NCBI RefSeq assembly: GCF_016801865.2
Contig: NC_068938.1
Location: forward strand, 129,980,689-130,044,688
DNA: 64,000 nt
Direction: 5' to 3'
From: Culex pipiens pallens
Taxonomy: Eukaryota > Arthropoda > Insecta > Diptera > Culicidae
The position numbers were made by a program, and so were the translations under genes. Shown in pieces: positions 21,661 through 33,299 of this stretch. The notes below the pieces were generated by a model. It made no database searches. It was not told the origin of the DNA and saw only the letters and a program-made list of their open reading frames with translations. Position 1 is the stretch's first letter, and every line of letters starts with the position of its first letter.

Positions 21661-22110
21661 CTAAACTTTTCTGGGTGTAATATTACTAGAGATGGAGAGG
21701 TGGGTCTGTACCACGCTGTAGGGGTTGCCACAATGATCAATTTCTATATTCTTAGACAATTTCTTGGCGGTCTCTACGTCAAGATTTCTAATCGAACCTG
21801 AACGTTGGAATGTTTAGATGGGAAAAGCACCCAAACTTAAATCTAGGATTTTAGAAAGTTATTTAAATGTTGCTTCCTGAAAAACACTGATAGAAAAATA
21901 AACAATAGTTTAAAAGTTTTTTTCCTTTCTTTCGCGCAGACTAGTTTTTTCGTGTTATTTTCATCTATTTTATGTCGCTGTTTGTGTGCATAGTGTGATT
22001 GGTCTTCTTCTTCCTCTTCTTCTTTATTTTTTTTTAGTTCGCGCGGCCGATATTTTTTTTGTTTTTGCTCTCTTTATATAGTTTTCAGTAGAAACAATCC
22101 GAATCCTTTT
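21661..22110. other. Intergenic DNA with a short dispersed repeat
   Basis: 21827-21925 (CCCAAACTTAAATCTAGG...) is repeated at 30441-30560 with a small indel. The rest is AT-rich, with a TCTTCTTCTTCC run near 22003-22024. No gene is supported. Confidence 0.5.
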
Positions 22111-22138
22111 TGCCTTTCTTTTTATGGCTGGACATCAT

Positions 22139-22453
22139 GAGTGCATAATTGGCAAAGGAAGCGCGTGGTCGTAAAAAATATTCGGAGTGAAAAGTAATTT
22201 TTTGTGTGCCTTTTGTTTCGCATTTTTGTCGTTAATTGTGTGCTTCGAGGAGAAGATCACCCTCTGGAAGTGCAGCGTCATCAGTGCATAATTTTCAAAG
22301 GAAGCGCGTGGTGGTAACAAAATATTCGGAGTGAAAAGTGATTTTTTGTGATATGCAGCTGATGACTTTGCAGCTGATTGACTTCAGCTGATCTGTCAAT
22401 AACGGAGTAGCAGCTCATTGGCAGTCAACCATGCTCATGCTCATGCTCATGCT
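22139..22453 (+). mobile_element. 315-bp retroposon with (CATGCT)n tail and 21-bp target duplication
   Basis: CTTTTTATGGCTGGACATCA lies on both sides (21-bp duplication 22118-22138 and 22454-22474). The insertion ends in four CATGCT/CATGCT-like hexamers, a LINE-type simple-repeat tail. Internally a segment of about 75 bp (GTGCATAATT..AGCGCGTGG..ATTCGGAGTGAAAAGT) occurs twice. Its 3' part TCAATAACGGAGTAGCA is shared with the insertion at 38169-38280. No RT remains, so the clade is unknown. Confidence 0.75.
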
Positions 22454-22892
22454 CTTTTTATGGCTGGACATCATTTTCATCTTCGTAAATATTACAATTC
22501 AGCTCGAATTTTAATCGGAAAAAGAGCTAAAAAATTACACTGCATCGATTTTTGATGCTTCGTCGCAAAGTCGACAAGTTGTCAAGTTTATCTTCGAATA
22601 CTGGCGCATATATTTTGTGGCTCGAGATTTAATATTTTGTAGTAGCTTGTCTACCGATTTTTTTTTTTTTTTTTTTTTTTTAATTTATATTTATTCAAAT
22701 TTCTTTTCCATGTACATTCATTCAGTTAAAATATTATTGAGTGTCCAATCACAAACGATGACTTTTCACCTCAATTTTAAATACTAGCAACTTTCATTTA
22801 TTCATGAAATATTGTAGCTTTCGCTATTCAGTGATTTCAAATGTAGGAGGTCCTACATGTACAAAAGGGAAAAGGGATACCTTAAAACTAAC

Positions 22893-25777
22893 TTATAAAC
22901 TATATAAAGAGCGGATCAATGCAGCTGAAGACTGCAATGATTTTTGTCGAAATGCATCAATTATCTTATTGGACATAACATCCAAAGTGTCAACTTCGGC
23001 TAATTGATGAAGTTCACTGGTGCTGAACCAGGGAGGAAGTTTCAGAATCATTTTCAGAATTTTGTTCTGAATCCTCTGAAGTTTTTTCTTCCTGGTTAAG
23101 CAACAGCTTGTCCAGATCGGCACAGCATAAAGCATGGCAGGTCTGAAAATTTGTTTATAAATTAACAGTTTATTCTTGAGACAAAGTCTAGAATTCCTGT
23201 TTATAAGTGGATACAAACATTTAATATATTTGTTACATTTAACCTGGATACTTTCAATGTGAAGTTTCAGAATCATTTTCAGAATTTTGTTCTGAATCCT
23301 CTGAAGTTTTTTCTTCCTGGTTAAGCAACAGCTTGTCCAGATCGGCACAGCATAAAGCATGGCAGGTCTGAAAATTTGTTTATAAATTAACAGTTTATTC
23401 TTGAGACAAAGTCTAGAATTCCTGTTTATAAGTGGATACAAACATTTAATATATTTGTTACATTTAACCTGGATACTTTCAATGTGATCCTTGTAAGTAA
23501 GGTTTTTGTCAAAATCAAGTCCAAGATATTTCACTTGATCCTCCCACTTTAAATTTACCTCATTCATCTTTATAATGTGATGACTTTTTGGTTTAAGAAA
23601 ATCAGCCCTTGGTTTGTGAGGGAAAATAATAAGTTGAGTTTTTGCAGCATTTGGAGTTATTTTCCATTCTTTCAAATAAGAATTGAAAATATCCAAGCTT
23701 TTTTGTAATCTTCTTGTGATGACACGAAGGCTTCTGCCTTTGGCGGAGATGCTTGTGTCATCAGCAAAAAGTGATTTCTGACATCCTGGGGGCAAATCAG
23801 GCAAGTCAGAAGTAAAAATATTGTATAAAATTGGACCCAAAATGCTTCCTTGAGGGACGCCAGCACGTACAGGTAGTTGATCAGATTTGCTATTCTGATA
23901 ACATACCTGCAGAGTACGATCCGTCAAATAATTTTGAATAATTTTCACGATATAAATCGGAAAATTAAACCTTTTCAATTTCGCAATCAAACCTTTATGC
24001 CAAACACTGTCAAATGCTTTTTCTATGTCTAGAAGAGCAGCGCCAGTAGAATAGCCCTCAGATTTGTTGCTTCGAATTAAATTTGAAACTCTCAACAACT
24101 GATGAGTAGTTGAATGCCCAAGGCGAAATCCAAACTGCTCATCAGCGAAAATTGAATTTTCATTAATGTGCGTCATCATTCTATTAAGAATTATTCTTTC
24201 GAATAATTTACTAATAGATGAAAGCAAACTAATGGGCCGATAGCTTGAGGCTTCGGCAGGATTTTTATCCGGTTTCAAAATCGGAATTACTTTGGCATTT
24301 TTCCAACTACTGGGAAAATATGCCAAATCAAAACATTTGTTGAAAATTTTGACCAAGCAACTTAAAGTTGCTTCTGGTAATTTTTTAATTAAAATGTAAA
24401 AATGCCATCCTCACCAGGGGCTTTCATATTTTTAAATTTTTTGATAATAGATTTTATTTCATTCAGATCCGTATTAAAAACTTCATCTGATGAAAATTCT
24501 TGTTCAACAATATTCTGAAATTCTACTGAAATTTGATTTTCAATAGGACTCAAAACACTCAAGTTGAAATTATGAGCACTCTCAAACTGCTGAGCAAGTT
24601 TTTGAGCTTTTTCCCCATTAGTTAATAGAATATTATCACCATCTTTTAAAGAAGGGATGGGTTTTTGAGGTTTCTTAAGAACCTTTGAAAGTTTCCAAAA
24701 AGGTTTGGAATAAGGTTTAATTTGTTCGACATCTCTTGCGAACTTTTCATTTCGCAGGAGAGTGAATCTGTGGTCAATAACCTTTTGCAAATCTTTTTGA
24801 ATTCGCTTCAGTGCAGGATCACGAGAACGTTGATACTGTCTTCGGCGAACATTTTTCAGACGAATCAGAAGCTGAAGATCGTCATCAATAATGGGAGAAT
24901 CAAATTTGACTTGGACTTTAGGAATAGCAATATTCCTAGCATCCAAAATTGCATTAGTTAAAGATTCCAAGGCTGAATCAATATCAGCTTTGGTTTCTAA
25001 AACAAAATCATGATTCAAATTATTCTCAATATGATGCTGATACCTGTCCCAATTAGCTTTGTGGTAGTTAAACACAGAACTATTGGGTCTGGTAACTGCT
25101 TCATGAGAAAGTGAAAAAGTTACTGGAAGATGATCAGAATCAAAATCAGCATGAGTCACTAAAGGACCACAATACTGACTTTGATTTGTCAACACCAAAT
25201 CAATTGTTGATGGATTTCTAACAGAAGAAAAGCAAGTTGGCCCATTCGGGTATAAAACCGAATAAAGACCAGAAGTGCAATCTCTGAATAGAATTTTACC
25301 ATTGGAATTTACTTTTGAATTATTCCAAGATTGGTGTTTGGCATTAAAATCACCGATGATCAAAAATCGAGATCTATGCCGAGTAAGTTTATTCAAATCC
25401 CCTTTGAAATAATTTTTATTTTCCCCAGTGCATTGGAATGGCAAATATGCAGCTGCAATCATAATTTTCCCAAAAGAAGTTTCAAGTTCAATGCCCAAAC
25501 TTTCAATAACTTTTAACTTAAAGTCACGTAAAGTGCTATAAGTCATACTACGGTGGATAACTATTGCAACTCCACCGCCATTTCGATTCATTCGGTTATT
25601 AGTTATAACTTTATAATCTGGATCACTTTTCAAATAAGTGCCAGTTTTTAAAAATGTTTCGGTTATAACAGCAACATGAACGTTATGAACTCGTAAAAAG
25701 TTGAAAAATTCATTTTCTTTCGCTTTTAAAGAGCGAGCATTAAAATTCATAATATTGATGGAATTACTTAGATCCAT
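22893..25777 (-). pseudogene. LINE ORF2 (endonuclease-reverse transcriptase), copy 2, frameshifted
   Basis: The endonuclease frame is 24389-25777 (462 codons) and includes the 16 residues missing in copy 1. The RT frame is 22893-24356 (487 codons) with LDIEKAFDSVWH, VPQGSILGP and FADDTS. The two frames are offset by one base at the T run around 24405. A 75-codon block of the C-terminal part (HIESIQVKCNK to KMILKL) is tandemly repeated in frame. One T insertion would reconnect endonuclease and RT, and both copies share this state. Confidence 0.9.
23036..23485 (-). repeat. 225-bp in-frame tandem duplication inside LINE copy 2
   Basis: GAAGTTTCAG starts at 23036 and again at 23261, and the intervening 225 bp repeat almost exactly. 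Copy 1 has a single unit. 225 is divisible by three, so the frame is kept. It could be a real unequal-exchange event or an assembly artefact. Confidence 0.9.
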
Positions 25778-27161
25778 GATTAAACTTCAGGGTAAGAACA
25801 ACATCATTCGCAAATTTTAATCCAATCTGGATTGCTTCCATCATGGATGTAGCATTACTCATTGTTTGAATCAAACCAAACAGTGAGTTTTGCAAAAAAG
25901 TCATTTTTTCAAACGTAACATCGCCGAGATCAGAAGATCCCAAAGCGTTGCCAGCAGAAAAATTTTCAAATGAGATTTGAGGTACCTGCCCAATTTCAGA
26001 AAGATTGGTAGAGGATTTAAAATTCGTGGATGAACCCGAAACGACGTTAGCATAAGAAATGCCATTGTTGTTACCTAACTTTTCCACGGTAGGTGTATTT
26101 CTAGAATTGTTCGAGTGAGACAGCACGAACGTTTGATTTAAAGATGCAGGTACAACCTGACTTTGAGAAAATTTCGGTTTGGATTTCGGCTGATGCTTAG
26201 CACGAGAATCCAAAACCTTTTTTCTGATGGGGCAATCCCAGAAATTTGATTTGTGATTTCCACCACAATTTGCACATTTAAATTGGGTGACTTCTTTCAC
26301 GGGACAATTGTCCTTGTCGTGAGAAGAATCCCCGCAAACCATGCATTTTGGAACCATGGCGCAATGATCAGTACCGTGACCGAATGCCTGGCAACGCCGG
26401 CACTGGGTCAGATTCTGGCCATTACCGCCATGTTTCTTAAAATGCTCCCACTTTACCCGTACATGGAACAAAAACTGAACTTTGTCCAAAAGTTTCAAAT
26501 TGTTGATTTCATTTCTGTTGAAATGAATCAGATAAAATTGTGAAGTCAAACCAAAGCGAGAAATATTCCCGTTTGATTTTTTCTTCATTGGTATTACTTG
26601 GGATGGGGCAAAGCCAAGCAACACCTTAAGTTCGTTTTTGATCTCATCCACCGACAAGTCGTTGGAGAGACCTTTCAAGACCGCCTTGAATGGCCGAGCA
26701 TTCTTGGTCTCATACGTGTAGAAATTGTGTTTGTGGTTTTTCAAATAACCAACAAAAGTTTGGTGATCTTGTAAAGATTCCGTCAACAAGCGACATTCTC
26801 CTCTTCGACCAAGCTGGAACGAAACCTTCAAATTGCAAGTTTCCTTGCAATTCTTCAGTTGCGTTCGAAAGCTGGCCAAATCGGAGACGGAAGTCACTAC
26901 AATTGGCGGTGCCTTTACTCGTTTCTCGACGGCAGAAGGCTCAGTACGAGGAGAAGGTTCCTTGTCATCAGTTTCGGATAAAACACCGAAACTGTTTGTC
27001 AATGGAATTGGAGGATTGACCTCACATTCAGAATCAGAATCAGACCTCAGAAGAGGCTGATTTCTTTTTCTGTTTCCGTTAGCCGGTTTAGCGTTCAAAC
27101 GCTTCACCGACGTAACGACCAAATCTTCAGAAGATTTGCGTTTACCTTTGTTTTGACGCAT
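25764..27161 (-). CDS. LINE ORF1 protein (gag-like, three zinc knuckles), copy 2
   Basis: 465 codons, intact. It has the same basic N-terminus and the same three CCHC-like knuckles at about residues 264-312 as copy 1. Differences are conservative or isolated (Lys to Asn near 34, Pro to Thr in the NTP-VEKL segment, Thr to Met in TS-MEAI). It is expected to act as an RNA chaperone/packaging protein. The stop overlaps the ORF2 ATG by 14 nt. Confidence 0.92.
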   Translation of the reverse strand: MRQNKGKRKSSEDLVVTSVKRLNAKPANGNRKRNQPLLRSDSDSECEVNPPIPLTNSFGVLSETDDKEPSPRTEPSAVEKRVKAPPIVVTSVSDLASFRTQLKNCKETCNLKVSFQLGRRGECRLLTESLQDHQTFVGYLKNHKHNFYTYETKNARPFKAVLKGLSNDLSVDEIKNELKVLLGFAPSQVIPMKKKSNGNISRFGLTSQFYLIHFNRNEINNLKLLDKVQFLFHVRVKWEHFKKHGGNGQNLTQCRRCQAFGHGTDHCAMVPKCMVCGDSSHDKDNCPVKEVTQFKCANCGGNHKSNFWDCPIRKKVLDSRAKHQPKSKPKFSQSQVVPASLNQTFVLSHSNNSRNTPTVEKLGNNNGISYANVVSGSSTNFKSSTNLSEIGQVPQISFENFSAGNALGSSDLGDVTFEKMTFLQNSLFGLIQTMSNATSMMEAIQIGLKFANDVVLTLKFNHGSK

Positions 27162-27364
27162 TTTGCAAGCAAAGTTCTCTTAAAAAGATGGCTTCGTTTG
27201 TAAAATACAACAAAATTTCAGGCGGGGTTAGTCTTGAAAAGACTGTTTAGAATTTTGGAAAATAACTCAGGTAGTCTTTAAAAAGACTGTGAATTTTGTT
27301 TTGAAATAACTCTGAGCTTAGGTAGTAAAAAATACCGCAGCTCTAGTGTCCGTTCACCACGAAG

Positions 27365-27464
27365 NNNNNNNNNNNNNNNNNNNNNNNNNNNNNNNNNNNN
27401 NNNNNNNNNNNNNNNNNNNNNNNNNNNNNNNNNNNNNNNNNNNNNNNNNNNNNNNNNNNNNNNN
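27365..27464. other. Assembly gap, 100 N
   Basis: Exactly 100 N, the usual placeholder for a gap of unknown size. It begins within the last bases of the LINE 5' end, where the repeat would break an assembly. Feature order across it is not guaranteed. Confidence 0.98.
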
Positions 27465-28389
27465 TGACTTATTCATTATACTCAGCAAAAAATCCACTTA
27501 ACATTACACACTACATGTCGAGCGCTAGATCCAAGAGTAGATAGATATAATACACGGAAAGAAGGTTTATCGTGAATCTTACTAAATTTCGGTTAAAAAC
27601 CCTAAAAAAATTGGTTGTTTTTTCAACCACCAATTTTTTTAGCTGGAAATCCTAAAAAAATAGTCCTGGATTTGACAGCTGGATCCAGGTCCTAAAAATG
27701 ATAAATCTAGCTAAATTTTTAGTAAATTTTACTAATTTACAAGCTGGAAAAATGCTGTCGGTCTCAAAAGCTGTATGTTTTGAGAAGGTCTGTTAGCTAT
27801 TTTAGCTAGATTTTATGGTATTCTAGGAAGTTTTATAGTTAGCCCAGCGAGTTTTTAGGCTGTTTCAACCAGTTTTTTTGGAATCATTCTCAAAATTTTC
27901 CATTGATGGCTGCGAAGCCAGGTATTTTCACACATCTTTTTAGCTAGTTTAGCTAACTTTGCCACTATTCTTGGTAGGTGTTTTGGTTGGAATAGCTAAT
28001 TTTTCCACTGTTTTTACAAGTTTTCTTTCAAAAGCCTCCGTTGCTGCCTGCAAAGCACGCATTATTCACCCAGCCTTTTGGCTGATATAGCGCGTTTCAT
28101 TTTTGTTCTTGCTTCGTTTTTCGGTAAGTCCAGCTAATTTTTCGACTGTTTTAACTGGTAATTTCGAAATCATTTTTAAAAATCCCTTGCTGCCTGTAAA
28201 GTTGTTTTTTTTTATTTTAAAAAAGACTTTTGCTGGTGTAGCATGGTTTTCCGCTATTCTTGGTACGTTTTTTGGTAGTCCAGCAAGTTTTTTGGATGTT
28301 TCAATAGTTTCCAGGCTTTTAAACTATGTTATAGTTGATCATCCTAATTGTACGGCTTTGTTGCGATATTCTATTGACAAATAAAAAAA
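27465..28389. other. AT-rich repeat-like DNA with CACGGAAAGA start and TTTTAGCTAG motifs
   Basis: CACGGAAAGA at 27554 recurs at about 34292, where it also opens an AT-rich, gene-free segment, so this is probably the end of a dispersed non-autonomous element. TTTTTAGCTAG-like motifs recur at 27710-28000. Open frames are short and not recognisable. Confidence 0.4.
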
Positions 28390-28394
28390 TGAAA

Positions 28395-28510
28395 TACAGT
28401 AATACAAAAATACAAAAATACAAAAATACCAAAATACAAAAATACAAAAATACAAAAATACAAAAATACAAAAATACAAAAATACAAAAATACAAAAATA
28501 CAAAAAAAAA
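28395..28510 (-). repeat. (TACAAAAA)n 8-bp array
   Basis: About 13 copies of TACAAAAA. This is the reverse complement of the TTTTTGTA unit that fills 39955-40814. The lysine/tyrosine-rich open frame it creates (28335-28574) is spurious. Confidence 0.95.
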
Positions 28511-28599
28511 AACTTACAAAAAGTTATTTTGGTTAAATTATAGTAAATTCATGTTAAATTTAAACTATTGTTAGCATTTAACAAAGTTTAAATATAACA

Positions 28600-30170
28600 T
28601 CAAATTACTTTTACTTAAACAAAATAACTTTACTTTATCCAACTTAATTTAACTTAATTTAACTAAATTCAACATAATTTAACATACTTTAACATGATTT
28701 TACTTAATTTAACTTAACTTGATTTAACTTAACTTAACTTAATTTAACTTAATTTAACTTAATTTAACTTAATTTAACTTAATTTAACTTAATTTAACTT
28801 AATTTAACTTAATTTAACTTAATTTAACTTAATTTAACTTAATTTAACCTAATTTAACTTAATTTAACATAATTTAACTTAATTTAACTTAATTAAAGTT
28901 AACTTAACTCAATTTAACTTATTCAACATTATTTAACTTAATTTAACTTTATTTGACTTTATTTAACTTTGTTTAACTTAATTTAACTTAATTTAACTTT
29001 ATTTAGCTTAATTTAACTAAATTTAACTTAATTCAACATAATTTAACTTAATTTAACTCATTTTTACTAAATTTAACTTAATTTAACGCAATTTAACTCA
29101 ATTTAGCTTAATATAACTTAATGAAACTTATTTTAGCTTAATTAAAGTTTACTTAATTTAACTTAATTTAACTTAATTCAATTGGATTTAACTTAATTTA
29201 ACTTAGTTTAACCTAATTTAACTTAATTAAACTTATTTTAACTTAATTAAAGTTAACTTAACTTAATTAAACTCAATTTAACTGATTTTTACCTAATAAC
29301 TTTAAATTTAACTAAATTCTACCAAATTACATTAAATTCAACTGAATTCTACCAAATGTAATAACATTTGAATAAATGTACTTACATTTACCTATATTCT
29401 GCTACATTTACCTAAATTCAACTACATTTTTCTAAATATTACCATTTTCAACTAAATTTAGCTCAATTTAACTGATTTAATTTAATTTTACTTAATTAAA
29501 CTTGATTGGAATTAATTTGACATATATTAGCTGAATTTAACATAATTTCAACTCAATTTTACTTAATTTAACTTTTTTTTACTTAATTTTACATGAATTA
29601 ACTTTATTTTACTTAATTTTACTTAATTTTACATAATTTTACTTAATTATGCTTAATTTTATTTAATTTTGCTTAATTTTACTTAATTTTGCTCAATTTT
29701 ACTTAATTTTGCTTATTTTTACTTAATATTGCTTATTTTTTTTTAAATTTTACTAAATTTAACTTAACACAACTTAATTTAACCAAATTTGGGCAAATTT
29801 GGGCAAATTCAACTAAATCACACAAGAAATAACTAATTTCAACTGAATGTATCTGAATTTAACTAAATTTTGCTTAATTTAACTTTTTTTTTTAATTCAA
29901 CTTAATTCAACAAAATTTATTCAAACTTATCTAAATTTTACTTTATTTTACTAATTTAAACTAAATTTAATCAATTTCAACGAAATTTTAACTAATTTTA
30001 ACTAAATTTTGTCAATTTAACTGATTTTAACTGAATTCTACATTTTTAATTAAATTTTACCAAATGTAACTTAATTTTACTAAACTTAAATTGATTAAAC
30101 TTAATTTCACTTAATTAAACTTAATTGAACTTAATTTAACTTCATTTCTAACAATATTTAACAATATTTA
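28600..30170. repeat. Decaying (CTTAATTTAA)n decamer satellite
   Basis: A nearly perfect core of the 10-bp unit CTTAATTTAA lies at about 28735-28850. It grades on the right into increasingly degenerate ACTTAATTTTACTTAATT-type repeats out to about 30150. The gradient suggests expansion from the left part. No coding. Confidence 0.9.
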
Positions 30171-32150
30171 TGGATGTGCTTAAAAGGCATTAGGTACCCT
30201 TTTTGTTCGGAGCTGTCAAACATTGGCCAATCTATGTCTAGACATTCTGTACCCGCCGCCCCTCCAGGTGGACAGATGTCCATACAAAAAAGTATACTGT
30301 GGACAATCGCCAGCCTCCCTTTCCCCAGCCAAAGTGTTCGCGTGGTTTAGGGATGCTCCCACTTTATGTTAAGTACATGTTTTTACCTACGCATCATCCA
30401 AACAATAACGAGAGGCTCAACTTCTAACCACTTTCCCTCACCCAAACTTAAATCTAGGATTTTAGAAAGTCGCTATCAATTTTACGAAATTTAAATTATT
30501 TAAATGTTGCTCCCTAAAAAAAACACTGATAGAAAAATACACACTAGTTTAAAAGTTTTTTTTGCCTAAATCATTTATTCACACTGTTTTCGTGAACATC
30601 AAAATTTTGAAAAACCGAACGCGGAAATCGATTCTCCTGGCAATTTTACATAAAAGTCTCTATATTGACCATTGTCCAATCTTTGTGAGGATTCAGCGTT
30701 TTTAAAAATAAAAAGGTTTTGAACACTAATTTTGGCAATTTTTAGTGAGTTTTGGTCATTTCTACGTGTCTGACTTGATTTTTCAGTCTCGGAAATATTA
30801 TCACAAGAAAGCTCGCCCAACTTCTTATAAGTTTGTCTTTGACAGCAAATATGCTATGATAAGCTCGTTTTTAGCATAGTTTGTTTTGTCAAAAATCCTC
30901 GAAAAAATAATACGCCATATTTTAATATTCTACATCTAGGCGAGCTAACAATTTGTCAAAATCTGTGTTTCAACATTTTTTAAGGTCTTCGAAAGCATTG
31001 AAAAAATGATCTCATAATTTAAAAAAAAAACCGATTTAATCCCACCTGGGGTGAGATAGAGCCTTTCTTACAAAAGGAAGATAACGGCAGTTGATTTTTT
31101 TTCCAAAGAAATAGCAAAATAAAGAATGGTCCATTCATTAATCAATTCAAAACTCAACATGATTTTTTCATAAAACTGAAAAGCGTTGGTTTTTGCCCCA
31201 TTTGCCATGGCCGGGTGTAAGCTGTGCTCGCACACAAGCATTTTCGATTTTTAAAATCAGAACAAATTATTTTTGAGGCAGAGAATTAGCTCACAATTTG
31301 CGATGTTCGTAATGTTTTCTGCCTATCGCTAAATTGTTCGTATTCTCTGAGTGTTTTTTGCACTTTTCAAAATATCAAGAATTAACGAGAAAAAACACAA
31401 TATGTCCGTCTTGCTCCAATGCGTTAAAGTGGTTACAAAATGCCTGGCAGAAAGTGTTTCCACACCCGAGAATTTGCCGTGTTGTAAACGATGTACCGGT
31501 AAAGCCGCTTAAATGTTATTAAAAGCTTTGAAACGCCTACTGGAATTCACTAAACTGACATTTAGGCGTTAGACAAAATTGTGAGCTTTCAATAAGCAAG
31601 CCAGAAAATTATGTAGTATGCATTTAGGCGTTTTTGGGATTGGGAAGCATACTGCGACTCGGCGCTCGGTGAAACTTCACTACGACAAACGCAAACGTAC
31701 CGAATGAACCCCCTTGGCTCATACGTTGGGTTCATTGCCGCAAGCCGACACGTGGCTTGGTGCGCTGGTACGATGAATCAAAATACTAACACACAAAAAC
31801 GCTCGTACCGAAGCTAGAAAACCAAACCCGCGATGTGCGTTGTCACTGGCGCATGGGAAGCTTGAACGCTCACCAGAAATTCGTTCGCTCAGAGATCGAT
31901 CAGAGAATGAGCAAAACAAAAAAGCAAGGCAAAAGAATGAGCATGGGGCTTCAGAACGGATAGCTGCTAGCGTCGTGTTTACGTTCACTGAAGCTTGGCA
32001 TAGATAATCATGATAGGCGATGTGTGATGAACAAGCAATCGATAGGGCAACTTGTACAAAAAGGGGGAAATCTAGTTTCAAAACTCTATACGCGCCAGCA
32101 TCACGCGCCAGCATTATTCGCGTCTGCATGTGAAGCTCAACTTGACAACT
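30171..32150. other. Intergenic DNA, mixed unique and dispersed repeat
   Basis: 30441-30560 is the second copy of the 21827-21925 repeat. 30190-30400 is a GC-richer patch. 31660-32100 is moderately GC-rich with an open frame of 136 codons on the minus strand (31719-32129) that has no recognised domain and is probably fortuitous. Confidence 0.35.
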
Positions 32151-32154
32151 TGTC

Positions 32155-32212
32155 GACGAGGCGACGAGGCGACGAGGCGACGAGACGACGAGGCGACGAG
32201 GCGACGAAAATC
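32155..32212 (+). repeat. (GGCGACGA)n 8-bp microsatellite
   Basis: About seven copies of GGCGACGA (one variant AGACGACGA), abruptly joined to a dispersed repeat starting AAATCGATCGTCCCTG. Confidence 0.9.
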
Positions 32213-33050
32213 GATCGTCCCTGATTTTTTGCAGAAACGATTTGAGAACGAAACTTGATTTGGAGTCGGAGCCAAAAGCAAACCCTATACCTTTCTTTAG
32301 TAAGAAAGGTAAAAATGGAAATTTTCTAAAATCTGAACGGTAAATCCAAATGAGGTCAAATTTGTTTCAGAACCTCGATTATAGTCTAGATTATGATATG
32401 GAGAAAAAAATTAAATAAAATGCCAAATGAATAGTTTTTGCATTTGGTGAAAATTGGCTTTTACCTTTTAAGGGGTTTTTTCCCCTCACAGTGAATTAGT
32501 CCACAAGTTGTAAATCATGAACCACATTACCGACATGGATGAAAATTTGGGAGGATGTAGGGCTCGAAAAATGATTTTTTTTTGGATAAATAAACAATTT
32601 CAATATTTCAATTTTCGACCAAATTTTTATTTGAAAACCGCATGATCAGGTGAAAACATACTCCGAATCCCCTTGAAAAATGGATAAATTCAAATTTGGT
32701 ATGAAACTGGTTCAGGTTCAACACATCCCCTTCCAAATGCGTCTAAGAGAGCTTAAATCCATAATGTGGGCTCTGAGAAACCCCCTACCACGAAACTGAG
32801 CACTTTTTTACCACACACGGACGTCACGCGTGCTCTACGGTAAATTGAGCGCCAAAATTCGGATATTGGAGATAGACCAATTCTGTCATTGTCAAAAAAT
32901 CGGGCGTCGAAAATCGATCGTCCCTGATTTTTTGCAGATTTTTCGAATGAATATTTCTCGAGAAACGATTTGAGAACGAAGCTTGATTTGGAGTCGGAGC
33001 CAAAAGCAAACCCTATACCTTTCTTTAGTAAGAAAGGCAAAAACTAACAT
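32205..33050 (+). repeat. Two direct copies of a dispersed mosquito-type repeat
   Basis: AAATCGATCGTCCCTGATTT starts at about 32207 and 32909. Both copies run through GGAGTCGGAGCCAAAAGC to TACCTTTCTTTAGTAAGAAA. The second has 29 bp more after TTTTTGCAGA. Sequence between the copies is not repeated. The repeated ending TAGTAAGAAAGG(C/T)AAAA may be the element terminus. Confidence 0.75.
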
Positions 33051-33299
33051 AATCCACCTACGTGTTTGATGTCATCCCCATCCTAAACAAATATGGATCA
33101 CACAAAAAAACCGGAAATAATTTCCATCTGAATCATAAATTTATTGGAAACAAAGTACGTAGAAAACAATGTATTATGTATGAAACGAACTTTCAATTGA
33201 AATCAAGCCTCAAAAAGTATTGACATATCCTACGATATGTCGGATAATGAAAAGTGTTTTTTTTTTAAGATAAGTTATAATCTTCTTCAAAAAAGGACA

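Larger units (their letters stand above)
22658..27364 (-). mobile_element. Juan-like (Jockey clade) non-LTR retrotransposon, copy 2
   Basis: Near-identical to copy 1 and in the same orientation. A 24-nt T run at 22658-22681 is the poly(A) tail. The 5' end is cut by the N gap about 13 nt short of the copy 1 terminus, so no target duplication can be checked. ORF1 is intact. ORF2 shares the endonuclease/RT frameshift of copy 1, lacks copy 1's later frameshift and 48-bp deletion, and has its own 225-bp in-frame tandem duplication. Copy 1 and copy 2 are therefore separate insertions or strongly diverged duplicates, not one locus assembled twice unchanged. Confidence 0.92.

Noticed and set aside
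31719..32129. 136-codon minus frame
   Set aside because: No domain or start context; it overlaps a repeat edge and is likely fortuitous.
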